Shown here: one piece after another, positions 1 through 11,698 of the stretch
How the letters are laid out: each line of letters begins with the position of its first letter
Numbering within the stretch: the first letter of the stretch is position 1
Assembly (NCBI RefSeq): GCF_000313135.1
Contig: NW_004457313.1
Location: forward strand, 124,001-188,000
Direction: 5' to 3'
Source of the DNA: Acanthamoeba castellanii str. Neff
Taxonomy: Eukaryota; Discosea; Longamoebia; Acanthamoebidae
Length of the DNA: 64,000 bases
Notes under the pieces: model-generated
Seen by the model: the letters and a program-made list of their open reading frames with translations, nothing else
What the model was told of the DNA's origin: nothing
Databases searched by the model: none
Position numbers and translations under genes: made by a program

Positions 1-1160
1 AACAAGCTGACCAAGAGGGGCGAGAAGCTGCACAAGATTCTGAAGCTCATGGACGAGCCTACAGTCGACCCCAAGGAGCTCCTCAAGACTGGCGTACGCT
101 TTCACCTCCGGTACCGGAGGTGGTGGGGGCGGGGGTTGCGCACACGACCATTAACGCGTCCTACAGGAGAAGCACGGACATGTGACCGAAGAGTGGCCTG
201 CCTTCACCCAGGACGTGCAAGATCTCCACATCAGCATTCTCGGCGTAACCGTATGTGACCCTCCCCTCGAACAGCCTGGTCAGTACCGGCTCACTAACAC
301 GACACACACGACACATGGCTTCAGAAAGAGCTGGCGAAGGAGGTGAAGGAGGAACTGCTGAAGGAGCTCAAGACTGAGGGACCCGACTTCCGGTCGAGGT
401 GGCAGAAGGCCTACGACAAGGCCAAGGAGACCATCGGCGCCATCAAAGCGGGCGATGTCAAGCAAAAGCTCAAGGAGCGCGTGCAGGACTTCGAATCCAA
501 GGTCAAGGCCGGCGTCGAGAAGGGGGCCGAAAAGGGCGCCCTCAAGGGCAAGTGGAAGAAGGTGAAGAGCAAGCTCATCGAAGAATTCGAGACTGTCGAG
601 AAGCTTGTGCAGGAGGAGCTCGCCGTTCTCGCCACCAAGATCGACAAGATCTTCCACCGCGTACATCACCACATGGCGCACAAGGAGGTACACACCGCAC
701 ACGCACGCCCACAGCCGAAGTGGTCTCCCTAACTCCTATGATCAATTATGTCAACACCGTTCATGGTGTCCAGCACCACCCGGTGCTCAAATGCGGAAGC
801 TGCGGCAAGCAGCTCACACTCAAGGAGTTTTTGAGTCACTACCCCGACCTGACGGTTGAAGAGGAGGAATGGTGGAACGACCTGGATGTCGAGAACTTCT
901 ACCTGTACGCAACCATCTGCCCCATTAAGTGTCTTAACATTTGTTCTTGTTCGCTCACTACGTGTTCGTATCGTGTGTGTGTGTGTGGTGTGTGGCACAG
1001 GGGCTGGCCGGAGTGGGCCAACAGGTACGCGGTCAAGTGCCCCCAGTGCGGGGCCACCGACTGGGTGGGGGTTGATTTCGTGTCGGCCGAGGAGGAGCAC
1101 AAGCTCGAGGAGCAGGCCTTGGGCGAACAGCCGGACGCGCCGCACGAGATACTTGAGTGA
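1..1160 (+). CDS. Coiled-coil protein with C-terminal zinc-ribbon-like cysteines (5' end missing)
   Basis: This is the 3' part of a gene that begins before the window. Five exons join cleanly in frame: 1-93, 167-250, 325-687, 774-904 and 1001-1160, with GT-AG introns mostly opening GTAC or GTAT. The third exon encodes a long Lys/Glu-rich helix, probably a coiled coil or amphipathic helix. The last two exons hold two CxxC pairs, CGSC and, about 50 residues later, CPQC, so a treble-clef or ribbon-type zinc site is likely. The stop is at 1158-1160. I do not recognise the family and give no function. Confidence 0.7.
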
Positions 1161-1215
1161 ACGAACCAAATGCAGACGGACCCTGTGGGCACCAGCCCGA
1201 CGCACAATTTCCACC

Positions 1216-1305
1216 ACACGCATCTTTCCGCACACTAATGTTGTGCGTGATTGGTCGTATGTGTGCATAGTGGACGCACACTATTCACAACAACACGCAT
1301 CTTTC
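1216..1305. repeat. 14-bp direct repeat upstream of the O-methyltransferase gene
   Basis: ACACGCATCTTTCC occurs at 1216-1229 and again at 1292-1305, within the 316-bp spacer between the zinc-ribbon gene and the O-methyltransferase gene. A CGCACACTA motif also recurs near both copies, so this may be an old tandem duplication or a repeated regulatory site. Nothing else is visible in the spacer. Confidence 0.5.
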
Positions 1306-1476
1306 CCCTCACTTTCTTGTTATCCACCACGCCAGGTGTACCAATGGGCAAGTTTCACTTTACAGGAAAAGGCCATAACCAGCTTGTGGGGCATCCCTCA
1401 AAAAGCACAGGACCGCAACACTTTACTCCAACATCCATTCATTTACCACAACACCCACAACATCTACCACATAGCT

Positions 1477-3162
1477 ATGGCGGACAAAATCATGCAATTG
1501 GTGTCTGGTACTTGTACCCCCTCGCACCTGCACCAGGTGTCATCCATTGACAATGATCATTTCCCCTTTGGGGGCGGGCAATGCAGGCTTCTCCGCCTCT
1601 CGAGTTCTGTACACCTTCACCAAGCTGGGCGTGGTGGACATCATTGCCTCCGCCGATCACGTGCGTACACCACAACCTCTAGAAAACCTGCAGCGTAACA
1701 CTGCCGGCGCTCATTCGCTGCGACACATGCAGTCACTGTCGGCCGAGGAGATAGCCCAGAAGGTTGGTCCCGACTACCAGCCCCAGCCCTTCTTCCGCAT
1801 GCTCCGCTTTGCGGCCAGTCTCGGCCTGCTCGAGATGTACGACGGCCCTCTCGACGTACGCAACTGCAGCTTCCCCCCTCCACCAGGCCCCTTGGTTAAG
1901 GTGGGCCCTCACACCCTGCAACCGATGGATCACGCAGAACGTGGAATACCACAAGACGTGCAAGTTTGACCTCAACGAAACGAGCCAGCTCTTGCGAGAG
2001 GGAACCCCCATGCGCAACATGGTGCTCTACAGAGGAAGCGACGCCCTCTACGCGTACGTTCGCAGTCCCGCGAGAAAGTGCTGGTTTGCGAATAGCAAAC
2101 ATCAAGTAAACCTTGGGTCTTTGGTGGTGCAGGCTGTGGGGCGGCTTCGGAGGCTCGCTCAAGGACGGCAAATCCGCCTCGGCCGCTACGTTGGGGGTAG
2201 AGAACTTTTGGGATTACCTGCAGCAGGACGAGGAAGCCAACACTGTAAGTGAGCGCTCGAGCGAATGTGCTGATTGCTCTGGTTCGATTGCTCGCTCACT
2301 CTCTCACGCATCACTCAGTGCTTCAACTTGGCCATGAGCGCCCACACGTCCCGCCAAACATCCCAGGTGTTGAGCAACTACGACTTCACCAAGGTCGCCT
2401 CCGTCGCCGACATAGGAGGCGGTCTGGGCAGGTACCTCACTCTCGCCACCACTGGGGAAGACTGTACATTGTAACCGACGACCAACCCTCACTGGATTGT
2501 GGGTCGCAGCCAGCTGTTCTCCATCCTGAAGGCGTTCCCTCATATCACGAAGGGCCACCTCTTCGAGATTCCCAGCGTGATCGAGAAGGTCGTGGTGCCC
2601 GATGACCTCAAGGACAGAGTGGAACTGCACGCAGGCAGCTTCCTGGCTGCTGAGGCGGAGACCAACATCCCGACCGGGGTCGACCTCTACCTGCTGAAGT
2701 CGATCATTCACGATTGGGCCGACGATGAGGTGCGTCGCAGTATTTACGCACAAAAAGTGAGGGCGCCAAGGCAGAGTTAACAAGCGACGATCAACAGGCA
2801 CGACGCATCTTGCAGGCCACCCGCAGGTCCATGGGCCACCAGAGCAAGATGCTGGTCATCGAGTGCGTGGTCCCGCCAGGCAATGAACCCTCCTTGTCCA
2901 AAGCTCTCGACCTCCGTAAGTCCTCCCTTCGCGCACCACATACCAGCACACGCACAACCCCGGTTCCCCATTCTCACCGACAGGCCACGGACTTGGAACA
3001 GACATGATGGTGGTTCTCGGAGCCAAAGAGCGCACGGAGGAAGAGCACCGGCAGCTGCTGCAGTCAGCCGGGCTGGAGCTGACGCAAGTGCTCGCCCCGC
3101 AACAGCAGCTCAACCTGATCGAGGCTCGTCCTGCCGTTGCTGCTGCCCAAACCAACGCCTAA
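1477..3162 (+). CDS. SAM-dependent O-methyltransferase, family 2 (COMT/ASMT-like)
   Basis: The start MADKIMQ is followed by about eight short introns. The assembled protein has an N-terminal helical dimerisation region (SLSAEEIAQKVG, then FFRMLRFAASLGLLE), the SAM-binding motif VADIGGGLGR near 2405-2440, and LKSIIHDWADDE near 2695-2730, where the His matches the catalytic base of plant caffeate/hydroxyindole O-methyltransferases. Family members methylate hydroxyl groups on small aromatic or phenolic molecules; the substrate cannot be read from sequence. The C-terminal block (GAKERTEEEHRQLLQSAGL) is typical of the family. The stop lies 32 bp from the stop of the converging downstream gene. Confidence 0.88.
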
Positions 3163-3181
3163 CGCCCTGACACTGACTCGG

Positions 3182-3187
3182 AATAAA
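3182..3187 (+). terminator. AATAAA polyadenylation-type signal
   Basis: A canonical hexamer sits 20 bp past the O-methyltransferase stop, inside the 32-bp gap before the stop of the converging gene. The two transcripts probably overlap at their 3' ends. Confidence 0.5.
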
Positions 3188-3194
3188 GCCTAGG

Positions 3195-5505
3195 TCAGAT
3201 GTATTTGCGCTCGTGGCCCTCACCGATTTCGTCATGCGTGAAGAGCCCATCGCTCTCCGCCACGACCCAGTGAGGCAGCAGCCACTCGCTCGAGTAGTAG
3301 GTACCGGCCTCGAACACCTTGTTCCTGTGCTTGTGCGCAATTCCATGCTGCGGTGTGATCGAACAGGTAAACACACGACACACGACACACGACACACACG
3401 CCACACACCGGCCGGGCACAAATGCTGGTGGTGCGGCTGCTGTGGGCGTACCATCATGTCGAGCCACCACTTCCTTCGGAACATGATGGGATTGTTGGTC
3501 CACCCGCACTGACCGGAATCGAAGCACCAGTAGTTGAAGTCACACCCACACCGCCACATCCTTGTTGTTGTCGTTGGTCGTTGCACCACCGGAAGACCAC
3601 ACCAATTCCGTCACAAACTCGACAGTGTGCCACACGAATTAGGGCCACCGGCCAGCCGAAGTTGCGTCGTCGTACCTGTTGGGATAGCGGCTCAAGAGCA
3701 CCTCGTCGCTTTGGTAGTGGTAGATGTTGCAGAACAAGTGTGGCTCCCATCTCGCCCGAGTCCGTACCTGTGTGGTACGGTGACACAGTGGACAGGTGTG
3801 AGAGGTGGCGGCGGGCGCCTGGTCGGGCTGCTGCGAGTGGACCGGTGTGAGAGAAGGACTACCATGCTGACGCCGATGTCCCAGTCCGGTGGCACGGTCT
3901 TGCGCGGGCTGACGTTGGGGAAGCCAAAGTTCCACCGCGAACGGAACTTGACCAGGTCGGCCCGGGAGCCGTTTTGCCGGGAGAACATCAGGCGCTTCGC
4001 CAGGTCGAGCTGGCACACACAGGCGGGTGCGTGAAGCGAAAATAACAGAAACAAATAGAGAATGAATAAAAATAAACATTTTAAATAATATATAAATATA
4101 TAAAAAAACGTACCTGTTTCAACACCGTCGCCCGGGATTCTACGAGCTTCCAGTCTTTTTCCAGCAGGAGCACAAACGGGCTCTTCACCGCCTGCATCAG
4201 CCGGGCTGGTCGTGGCAAGTCAGCAGCCGCATGAAATGTAATCAAACTGATTGTTGATGGAAACTACGAACCCATTGCGCTGCTGATGCCTTGGCTCGTC
4301 TCGGACGTGAACACGGTGAAGCCGTAGGACCTGGCCAGACCAGTGATCCTGTTCCGCGAGTCGGAGTCTCCGCCATCGATGTTGAGGTACCTCTCCTGCG
4401 CGTAGTCGAGGAGCCCATGCCTCTGCCAGGACTTGAGTGCATTCACCAGGCTCGCCAGCTCACTGTGTGCCCCACAGGAGCAGCAAACCACGTTCATTAC
4501 GATTTTGCTTCAACGCATTGAAGGAGTTGGGGGGAGGGGGAATGGGTCGAGAGAGCCCACGTACTCTTGCACAGTGACGATGATGGCCAGCGATTGATCC
4601 GCTGATCCGGGCACTGGCTCCGGCGGCACGCAGCAGTCCACACATTTTTGCTGCGGCGGCGGGCGCGCGGGTCAGTGGCAGTGGGCAGCTGCGCCTGGGG
4701 GAAGGCGGGCAAGTGAAAGTGGAAGGGGGTCACCACCTGCACCCAACCGGGCGGAATGATCTTCTGGGTGAAGCGAGCGACCGGACCTCCCGAACCGCTG
4801 GGGCGAGCACAGATGGCGGAGTGGTCCGGATGACACGACATCCACTCGGGGACCTCTCGCCGCAACTTCATCTTCTTCGCTGCGCTGGCGAGATAGAGAG
4901 AGAGAGAGAGAGTGAGTGAGAATGAGAGAGAGTGAGAGATAAGCGGCTGGCCGTGATCACTGACCGGGGGATGCGTACTGGAGTAGGTTGAGGCAAAGAG
5001 AGAGCTTACGCAGTGGCCAAACAGGGACGACTTGTCCACGGTGCCAGGCGCAGCGCAGGCATCGCCCTGGATCGGAGTGCAGTGTGCATGTCGGGCGCAC
5101 TCGCCCAGGCTCTTCAGAGTGTCACAGCGGACCCCCCTTCCGCTTCTTCGCTGTGCCAGTTCGTCGCTCGTAAGCGCACGTCCACACACACACACACACA
5201 TTACAGGCAGGGTGCTGGTGGTGGTACCTCGCGGTGCCGCGCGGATAGGTCTCTGGGGCCACTACGCCGTCGAGTGTCTCTTCCTCGGGAAGCGGCCCCA
5301 TCCGCAAAGACGCTTCGTCATCCCTGCTGCCACCACACGGCAAAGAATGAAGCAAAGCCAAGAAGTGGATGGGGGGGGGGCACCTGACAAGGACGGGGGG
5401 AGCGGGCGAGTACTGGTGCACTACAACGAACAGCAGCACGAAGGTGCCGCAGATGAGCAACAAGAACCCACACCACTGCCTTCGCAGCTGGCCACCCACT
5501 GGCAT
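3195..5505 (-). CDS. Putative type II membrane glycosyltransferase-like protein
   Basis: The N-terminus has a short basic stretch and one hydrophobic signal-anchor (WCGFLLLICGTFVLLFVVV), as in Golgi type II enzymes. A Cys-rich stem follows. The core contains SLAIIVTVQE, a DGGDSDSRN segment, and FVLLLEKDWKLV, where an acidic residue follows a hydrophobic strand as in GT-A nucleotide-sugar folds. The C-terminal exons include CGWTNNPIMFRRKWW and end GEGHERKYI. About ten exons are separated by short introns; the exact 3' exon borders (3195-4100) are less certain, and one intron near 4060-4110 is strongly AT-rich. The glycosyltransferase call is inferred from topology and fold-like motifs; the sugar donor and acceptor are unknown. 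Confidence 0.55.
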
Positions 5506-5665
5506 CCTTTCACTTCACTTGTCTATGTTCTGTTGCTTCCAAAAGATTTTAACCCCGACGCCCTCTTCCACTCTCGGCTGTTGACGATACAAACAACAAA
5601 ACAAGAAACATGTACAACAATAGTATCACTGAAAGCAGCCACCTGGTCTCGCGATGGTGCGGCTC

Positions 5666-6998
5666 TCAGTCGCCGATCTTCCTCCTCTTGGCGGTCCTTG
5701 TTTCCGCGGTGAGATCCACGCCGGCGTCGTCATCGCCTTCCAGCTCCACTTCCTCCTGCGAACGCAGCCACGATGGAACACCCGACCGGTCGGTAAGAGG
5801 TCCGCAGTTCTACTGCACTACGAATCCAACCACTCGAGACAGACACGGGGGGCACGTGTGTCGAGCGTACCATAATCTCCTTGTCCTTCTTTCCTGCTCC
5901 CTCGCCGACTTGCTTCACAACGTCCATGCACTGTGCGAAAGAAAAAAACGAAACGGGTGGGTGCCCGTAAGAACGCAAGACAATGCGTGAGGGCTGTCGT
6001 GGGAAGGAGGCACGATACCATTCTCTTGCGCTTACGCCACTCAAGCTGGAAGCAAATGGATCGAGTGGTGGATGGATGAAACAGATCGTGAGCAGGATCA
6101 ACACAAAGGCAGGTGGCTGGTGAAGGGCACGTACCCGCACGTGCTCATATTGCTTCTCGGCCTTGTCCTTGTCTGCTTTCGAAACCAGTTTGGCTCCCCC
6201 CCGCAATCGAGTGAGCTTGGTCTCCAGCTCGGCATTCTGGAAAGTGTGAAATCGTGAGCACTGGCTGAGGAGTAGTATAGGCCAGGCAGCGGAAGGAACC
6301 TCTTTGGTCAGCTTTTCAATCTCAGCATCGGCCTCCTCGTTTGTGAGAGCATTGTTCAGTGACGAGATGCCTGGGCATTGAATGGAGGGTGAGCCGCAAG
6401 TCACACAGTTTACTGCTGCAAAGGAGAGCAGCCGTACGGCTTCCGATTTCGCCGAGCTCGCCTGCGATGGACTTCTTCTCTGTCCTCAGACTTTCAATCT
6501 CTTTGTCAAGCTTGGCCAAACCCTTGGCATCGGCGATCACGAGCCCCTCCTGCAAAGCACAACAACAACAACAAGACGGTGGTCAGGCACCGGCCCATGT
6601 GCTGAGGCAATGAAGGAGCCCCATATGATACCTGCGTGGCCCAGTAGATCTTTTGCTTGCCCTTGAGCTTCTCTACGACTTTGCCAGCAGCAGCCAGATC
6701 AGCCATCAGCTTGACGGCTTGGGTCTTCTTGACAACCCCGTGCAGGTTCTCGAACAGCATCACCGCGTTGAAGGGACGATTTTGCTGTGTAGTACGATTT
6801 AAAGTGGAATTAATAAAGACGTAGAGACAGCAAGCAAGCAACACTGTACCGTCTTCATGTAGTCAAGGATGATTTTCTTGGCTGCGAATAGGACAGTGTC
6901 AGATTGAATGTGTGAACAGGCACATTTTGGCGATGAAGTGGAATGGCACCTTCGCCATCAGGCGCAGCCTTCACCTTGTCCTTCTTCTTGTCGGCCAT
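5666..6998 (-). CDS. HOP2: Homologous-pairing protein 2 (Hop2/TBPIP)
   Basis: The start is MADKKKDKVK. The N-terminal winged-helix domain is clear: KKIILDYMKT, QNRPFNAVMLFENLHG, then KLKGKQKIYWATQ, the canonical Hop2 signature. A central leucine-zipper/coiled-coil region follows (LDKEIESLRTEKKSIAGEL, NAELETKLTRLRGG), and the protein ends in an acidic, then basic, tail (TAKRRKIGD). In other eukaryotes Hop2 pairs with Mnd1 and stimulates Dmc1/Rad51 strand exchange in meiosis. About seven exons are present. Finding it intact argues that this organism keeps a meiotic recombination toolkit. Confidence 0.9.
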
Positions 6999-7291
6999 TG
7001 TGTTGTGGTGATCTCTGCTTGATTTGCTAAAGTTGAAAATTAACCGGTTGATCAATATCGCTAAGAGTGATTCTTGGAAATCAACAAAAAAAGTAGGCTT
7101 TATGAATTTGAAGAATGCGTGGCCGTTAGGGACAACAATTTTGGCGCGCAACTGGGCTGTCGTTGGTTGAAGGTTGGGAGCGCGTTGAGCCCACCGGCCA
7201 CTTTGACCTGCTGTGATCGATTGAGTGATTGAATCAACGTCTCGGTCACCTTCTGGACGTCTTTGTTGCCAATTCAAACAGATTTGTAGAT
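6999..7291. promoter_or_regulatory. Divergent promoter region between HOP2 and the RhoGAP gene
   Basis: This 293-bp head-to-head spacer is more AT-rich than the flanking exons and contains no credible ORF. It must hold both core promoters. I see no convincing TATA box or motif that I can name. Confidence 0.5.
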
Positions 7292-9342
7292 ATGGAACCG
7301 CCCTCATCGACAGAGACTTCCCCCAACAAGGTACATCCCAACAGTTGGCGCCGATTGCGCCGGCTTGCATTCGCTGATGTTTTCGCATGACAGAGGAAGA
7401 GGACGGTGTTGTCTTCCAGCTTGTCGAAAAGGATGAAGAAGGCAAGGAGTCGAATGACGGAGGCCTTCGCACAGATTTCGTCGTCCCCTCGTGGAGAGCG
7501 GAGCGATGAGACTGTGTTCGGGAAGCCCCTCGCCGAGGTGATGATGGAACAGCGCCTTCGATTGCTGAAAGGTGGCTACACCCCGGCCAGCTGGACCTAC
7601 AGTCCCGCTGTACCCTTCGTCGTGTCCGCCTGTATCGCCTTCCTGCGCGCCAAAGGTGCGGCTCATCTTTACGCATCCTGTCGTCTTTTCGTCCTTCGTC
7701 AGTCGGTCAAGGCCACTCACCACAGCTTTGCAGGAGGCCTCACAATGGAGGGCATCTTCCGTGTGTCAGGCTTCCACGAGTCTATTACCAAGCTGAGGCA
7801 GTTCTTCAACCAGGGTACGCATACCAGTAATCGCTCGACCGCGCGCTCCTCGCCGCTCATCATCATTCTTTCTGCATGTCGCTTGAAGGTGTTGTAACAG
7901 CTAACCTGGACGATGAAGAACTGTTCCCGGGCTGCCACGAAGCTGCGGGGTTGCTGAAGCTGTTCCTCCGAGAGCTCCCCACTCCACTCCTCACATTTGA
8001 CCTCTACCCGCAGCTTCTCGAGATAGCCGGTAGGTCACTCAATGCAGACGAACACGCATGCGGTGCGCTTGCTCAACCCCCATCTCTCTTTTCCATAGAC
8101 GACGACAAAGACACGGAGGCGCGAGTGGAGGACGTCAACAAGCTCCTCGAGGCACTGTCCGACGACCATTGCCATCTCTTCCGGGAACTACTCAACCTGC
8201 TGCGCGAGGTTCATTGTCATCGCTCGCTTGCATGTGTTCTGTTCACTTGGCTGAGTTCTGACCGCACGAACACACAGATCTCTACACACAACAAGGAGAA
8301 CTGCATGGGACCACACAATCTGGCCACGGTGATCGGACCGGCGCTCATGTGGCCTGCGCCGGCCGCTTCCGTGTCGCAGACCGAATCTACCCTCCTCCAG
8401 CTCCAGGCCATCAACAGTGTAATCAAGGTGGTCGAGCTTATGATCGCCCACTCGGCCAGCCTCACCTCGCTCGACCGACCAGTGCGACCTATGTTGGAGC
8501 CCCTCGAGTCGGCGGGCTCGTCCTCGTTTGCGAGGCGCAGCGAGTCGGAAGAGTTGCTGGACGCCGCCGACAAGGGACTGCTGCAGCGACTCAAGCGGAT
8601 GTCGCGGAGCTTCCACGAGTCTCCGTCCAAGCGACGGCGCCCCGAGGATGGCTGCGTCGAGGAATGGGAGAAGGAGCTTGACGGTGAGGAGCGCAGCGAG
8701 ATCGATTTCGCATTCGACCCGGAGGAGCAGGCGCGACACAGCTTGCTGCAGGCGCTCAGGGAGAAGAGGTTCTCTCTCCCGGTGGGGCAGAACGTGCTTG
8801 AAGGCGTGGCCAAGGTACATACGCATTGCCCACAACCAACCCCCTCCTCACCGGTGTTGTAAGTACCTGGCCACTAGTGCTCATTCACAACTTTGGCGAT
8901 GCTTTGCAGGAGATTGGCGAGGAGAAGGTTGTGTGCGCTGCCTCGCCAAGCCTGGGTCCGGCAGGCGAGTTGTCTCAGATGAGCCCCGCCGTGTCATCCC
9001 TCCACTTGGACAAGGAGAACCTGGACAACGTCTTGGTGCTTACTTCGCCCTACCGACCCTCCAAGAACCCCTCGCCTCACCCCAAGAAGGTACCTGAGCC
9101 CCCTACATCCCTACACCGGTCGGGAGCTTCGGCCGGGTGCTCGCTCTCTGTTCCAGTCACTCGCGTTGCATTTCGCTCACATTTTCGCTCTCGTTCGCAT
9201 TGGATTGGACCAACAGTTCAGTCGTACCAGCTTCACGGTGGTGCGAGTGCGGACCAAGAAGGGGAGGACCACGGCGGGCGACGCTTTCGCTGACGCGCCC
9301 GCATCGCCCAGGCCCCTCGGCGACCGGAATGTCGCCGAGTGA
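7292..9342 (+). CDS. RhoGAP-domain protein
   Basis: The domain is spread over several exons. GIFRVSGF carries the arginine finger, followed by LLKLFLRELPTPLLTF and NLATVIGPALMWP; together these are diagnostic of Rho GTPase-activating proteins that switch off Rac/Rho/Cdc42. The start MEPPSSTETSPNK is a short exon 84 bp upstream of the next exon. The C-terminal third is Ser-, Arg- and Glu-rich and looks disordered. The last exon is ambiguous: acceptor CAG at 9214-9216 gives a stop at 9340-9342 (chosen), while an alternative acceptor gives a stop at about 9293. It acts in cytoskeletal control, opposite in effect to the DH-PH exchange factor at 33-39 kb. Confidence 0.88.
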
Positions 9343-9743
9343 GCACGCTTCTTCGCTCTCCGTCTCCTGCCCTCTACTCTCTCACACCTTCTATCACACT
9401 GTCCTCTCAAGTGTTGGACATGCAAACCACTCTGTTTTCCACCATCTGCTCCGCGTGTGTGTTGTGTTGCGTGGTGTGTCGTGTGTCGTGGCGAGAGCCG
9501 CAGGAGGAGAGGCGCCAGAAAAACGCGCGAAAAGAAGGCTGACGTGGCATAGACCACCAAAAGCCCAAGCGGCCACCCATAAAAGCGCCGAAAGCGCCCC
9601 TGGCCGCAACAAATCCACCAACCGGTAACAAAGAGAGAGGCGACTCTTTCGATTGCATCCATCTATCTCTACAGGCACGATTGATTCGCGCGAATTAATT
9701 GATAGATTGAGATTCGTCTAGGCCAAGGAAGAGAAAGAGGAAG
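9343..9743. other. Intergenic spacer
   Basis: About 400 bp between two plus-strand genes. It contains a GTGTGTCGTGTGTC-type simple stretch near 9455-9490 and a purine-rich stretch (GAAGAGAAAGAGGAAG) just before the next start. I see no gene here. Confidence 0.5.
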
Positions 9744-10664
9744 ATGACAATCGGCGTGGCTATTGTAGTGGAGGAAGATGGACGGACGACCGAGGTGTCG
9801 TGTGTCGAGGGTGCTCCCCTCGAAACCGCGCGCAGCATCGCCAAGAGGATCGATAACCGAGACGATGGAAAGAAGTCGTACGAGGACAACGGGTACGAAC
9901 TGCGCGCCTCATCAATCTTGACTTGGTTTTGGGAAGTGATTTGAAAGTGATGCAAGGATTACCTCTGACTTGCTTGTTGCCATCCTCGTCGGGGCTGCTT
10001 AGATATATCTTCAACGTCTTGACGGCCGACGCGGTGGTGTACCTGTGCGCGGGCAAGTCGGGCGAGTTGAAGGGCAGAGTGGCCTTTGACTTCCTCGCGG
10101 TGCTCAAGACTGAGTACGAGCGCGGCGGCTACGAGGACAAGCAGAACATCAGCAGCTTCGAGCGCTTCACGTCGGCCGAGATCGTACGCCACACCACCGC
10201 CATCGCCACCACCTTGACGGTCGTTCCGACACTGACGGGGCTCATCTTGGCGTGTGATCGACCGGTGTACAGAAGCGCTACTCAGACCCAGCGCAGGTGG
10301 ACAAGATCACCAAGATCCAGGGCAAGGTGGAGGACGTGAAGAAGGTGGCGCTGGACAACCTCGACAGGCTCCTGGTGCGAGAAGGTAAGATCGAGGAGAT
10401 GGTCGAGTCGACCGACAAGCTCAAAGAGCAGGGCTCCCTCTTCTCCCGCGTCGCCGCCAAGCAGAAGTGCCTCGAGAGGAAGCGGAACCTGTTTTGGACC
10501 GTCGTCCTTGCCCTCTGCTGCATCGTACGTCTTTCATCTGGTCTTTCTTTTGACATCTTCTTCAACAAGCACTGACGGCTTTGTTCTTCTTGTGCGGTGT
10601 GTGCGGTCAGATTTTGCTCGCCCTGATCATTGGCATCATCGTGCTGATCGTCTACACCAGCTGA
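9744..10664 (+). CDS. Longin-domain R-SNARE (VAMP7-like)
   Basis: The layout is the standard VAMP7 one. An N-terminal longin domain (MTIGVAIVVEE, then GYIFNVLTADAVVYLCAGK and FDFLAVLKTEY) is followed by a SNARE helix starting at KITKIQGKVEDVKKV, with the zero-layer Arg in LLVREGKIEE, and a C-terminal anchor (LFWTVVLALCCI joined across an intron to ILLALIIGIIVLIVYTS). VAMP7 proteins sit on endosomal, lysosomal or contractile-vacuole membranes and drive fusion with Q-SNAREs. Four exons join in frame; the exon 1-2 join restores NGYIF across codon phase 2. Confidence 0.92.
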
Positions 10665-10880
10665 ACAGCCCTCAGCCAGAAAACACCCGCGTCCAGCACC
10701 ATGACTATGATCATGTCCATGCTCTTCCATTCCCCTTTTGCGGAGATGTAGATAACTTTGTGCTCACCACTTCTCCTCTCTGGGCTTGTTGCACAAATTG
10801 CGCACAAGCAATACTGCAAGAAATCAAGAGAAACGACTGAGAGAAAAAGACAACTGTTGTCACAAAAGAACGAAACGAAA

Positions 10881-11606
10881 ATGGCGTTGTGGCAGCAAGG
10901 GGGGAGGAAGAGCCGAACGTTGGAGGAGGCTGAGCTCACGAGTCCAATGCCAGCGCTGGAGGGCATGGACTTGGCGGGCCTGCAGGAGGAGCACCGCCGG
11001 GCGGTCCATCGGTACCGGGAGCTGCTGGAGGGCATCGACGCCGAGGTCAAGCTACAGCACCACCTGCGGCTCGAGGCCGAGCTCTTCGGGCGCGAGCGCG
11101 AGTCCCTCCTGGCCCAGCAGGCCGACCAGGACCGCAGCCTGGCCTCGCTCCGGGAGGTGCTGGCCCACTGGACCCGGCAGAAGGCCGAGGCCCAGGTCCA
11201 GGTCGAGCAGCTCTGCAGCAGGGAGAACAGGAAGCGGGAGCGGCTCGAGGCGCGGGCCAAGGCGCTCGCTGAGTGCATCGAGGCCGAGCGCCGGCAGGCG
11301 ACGGAGGTGGAGGAGGCCCACGACAGGCTGGTGGGCGCGGAGCTGGCGGGCCACCTGGACGCAGTGCTGCGGCGCGAGGTGCAGGTGCGGGCCAAGTTCG
11401 AAGCCAAGCTGGGCCACTCGATCGAGCTCCTTAAGAAGAACGCCGCGCGCGCCTCAGCGCCCTCCCCGCGCCCCAGCCCGCAGCGGCCCAGACGAGCGGC
11501 CGCCCCGGCCACCACCACCGCCACCACCAGTACCAGTACTGACGGCGGAGCCGAGGGTGCCGACGAGACGACCAAGAAGAGCCACGAGATGGACCAGAAC
11601 GTGTAG
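10881..11606 (+). CDS. Single-exon coiled-coil protein
   Basis: A 241-residue uninterrupted ORF starts MALWQQGG. It is rich in Leu, Glu, Arg and Ala with heptad-like spacing through roughly residues 30-185, so a long coiled coil is likely. A Pro/Ala/Thr-rich tail follows. It has no signal peptide or membrane segment. The absence of introns is unusual next to the intron-dense neighbours. It converges on the AVL9-like gene with a 92-bp spacer. I do not recognise the family. Confidence 0.65.
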   Translation: MALWQQGGRKSRTLEEAELTSPMPALEGMDLAGLQEEHRRAVHRYRELLEGIDAEVKLQHHLRLEAELFGRERESLLAQQADQDRSLASLREVLAHWTRQKAEAQVQVEQLCSRENRKRERLEARAKALAECIEAERRQATEVEEAHDRLVGAELAGHLDAVLRREVQVRAKFEAKLGHSIELLKKNAARASAPSPRPSPQRPRRAAAPATTTATTSTSTDGGAEGADETTKKSHEMDQNV

Positions 11607-11698
11607 CGCCAACGCTGCCATGAGAAAGAGAGCGCACATGTGCGTTGTACAGTAAACTATTCACCATACCCTACGCATGCGCGTGTGTGTTGGTCTCG

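Noticed and set aside
4075..4112. TATAAATATATAA stretch that looks like a TATA promoter
   Set aside because: It lies inside an intron of the minus-strand glycosyltransferase-like gene, bordered by its GT-AG signals, with no gene start nearby.
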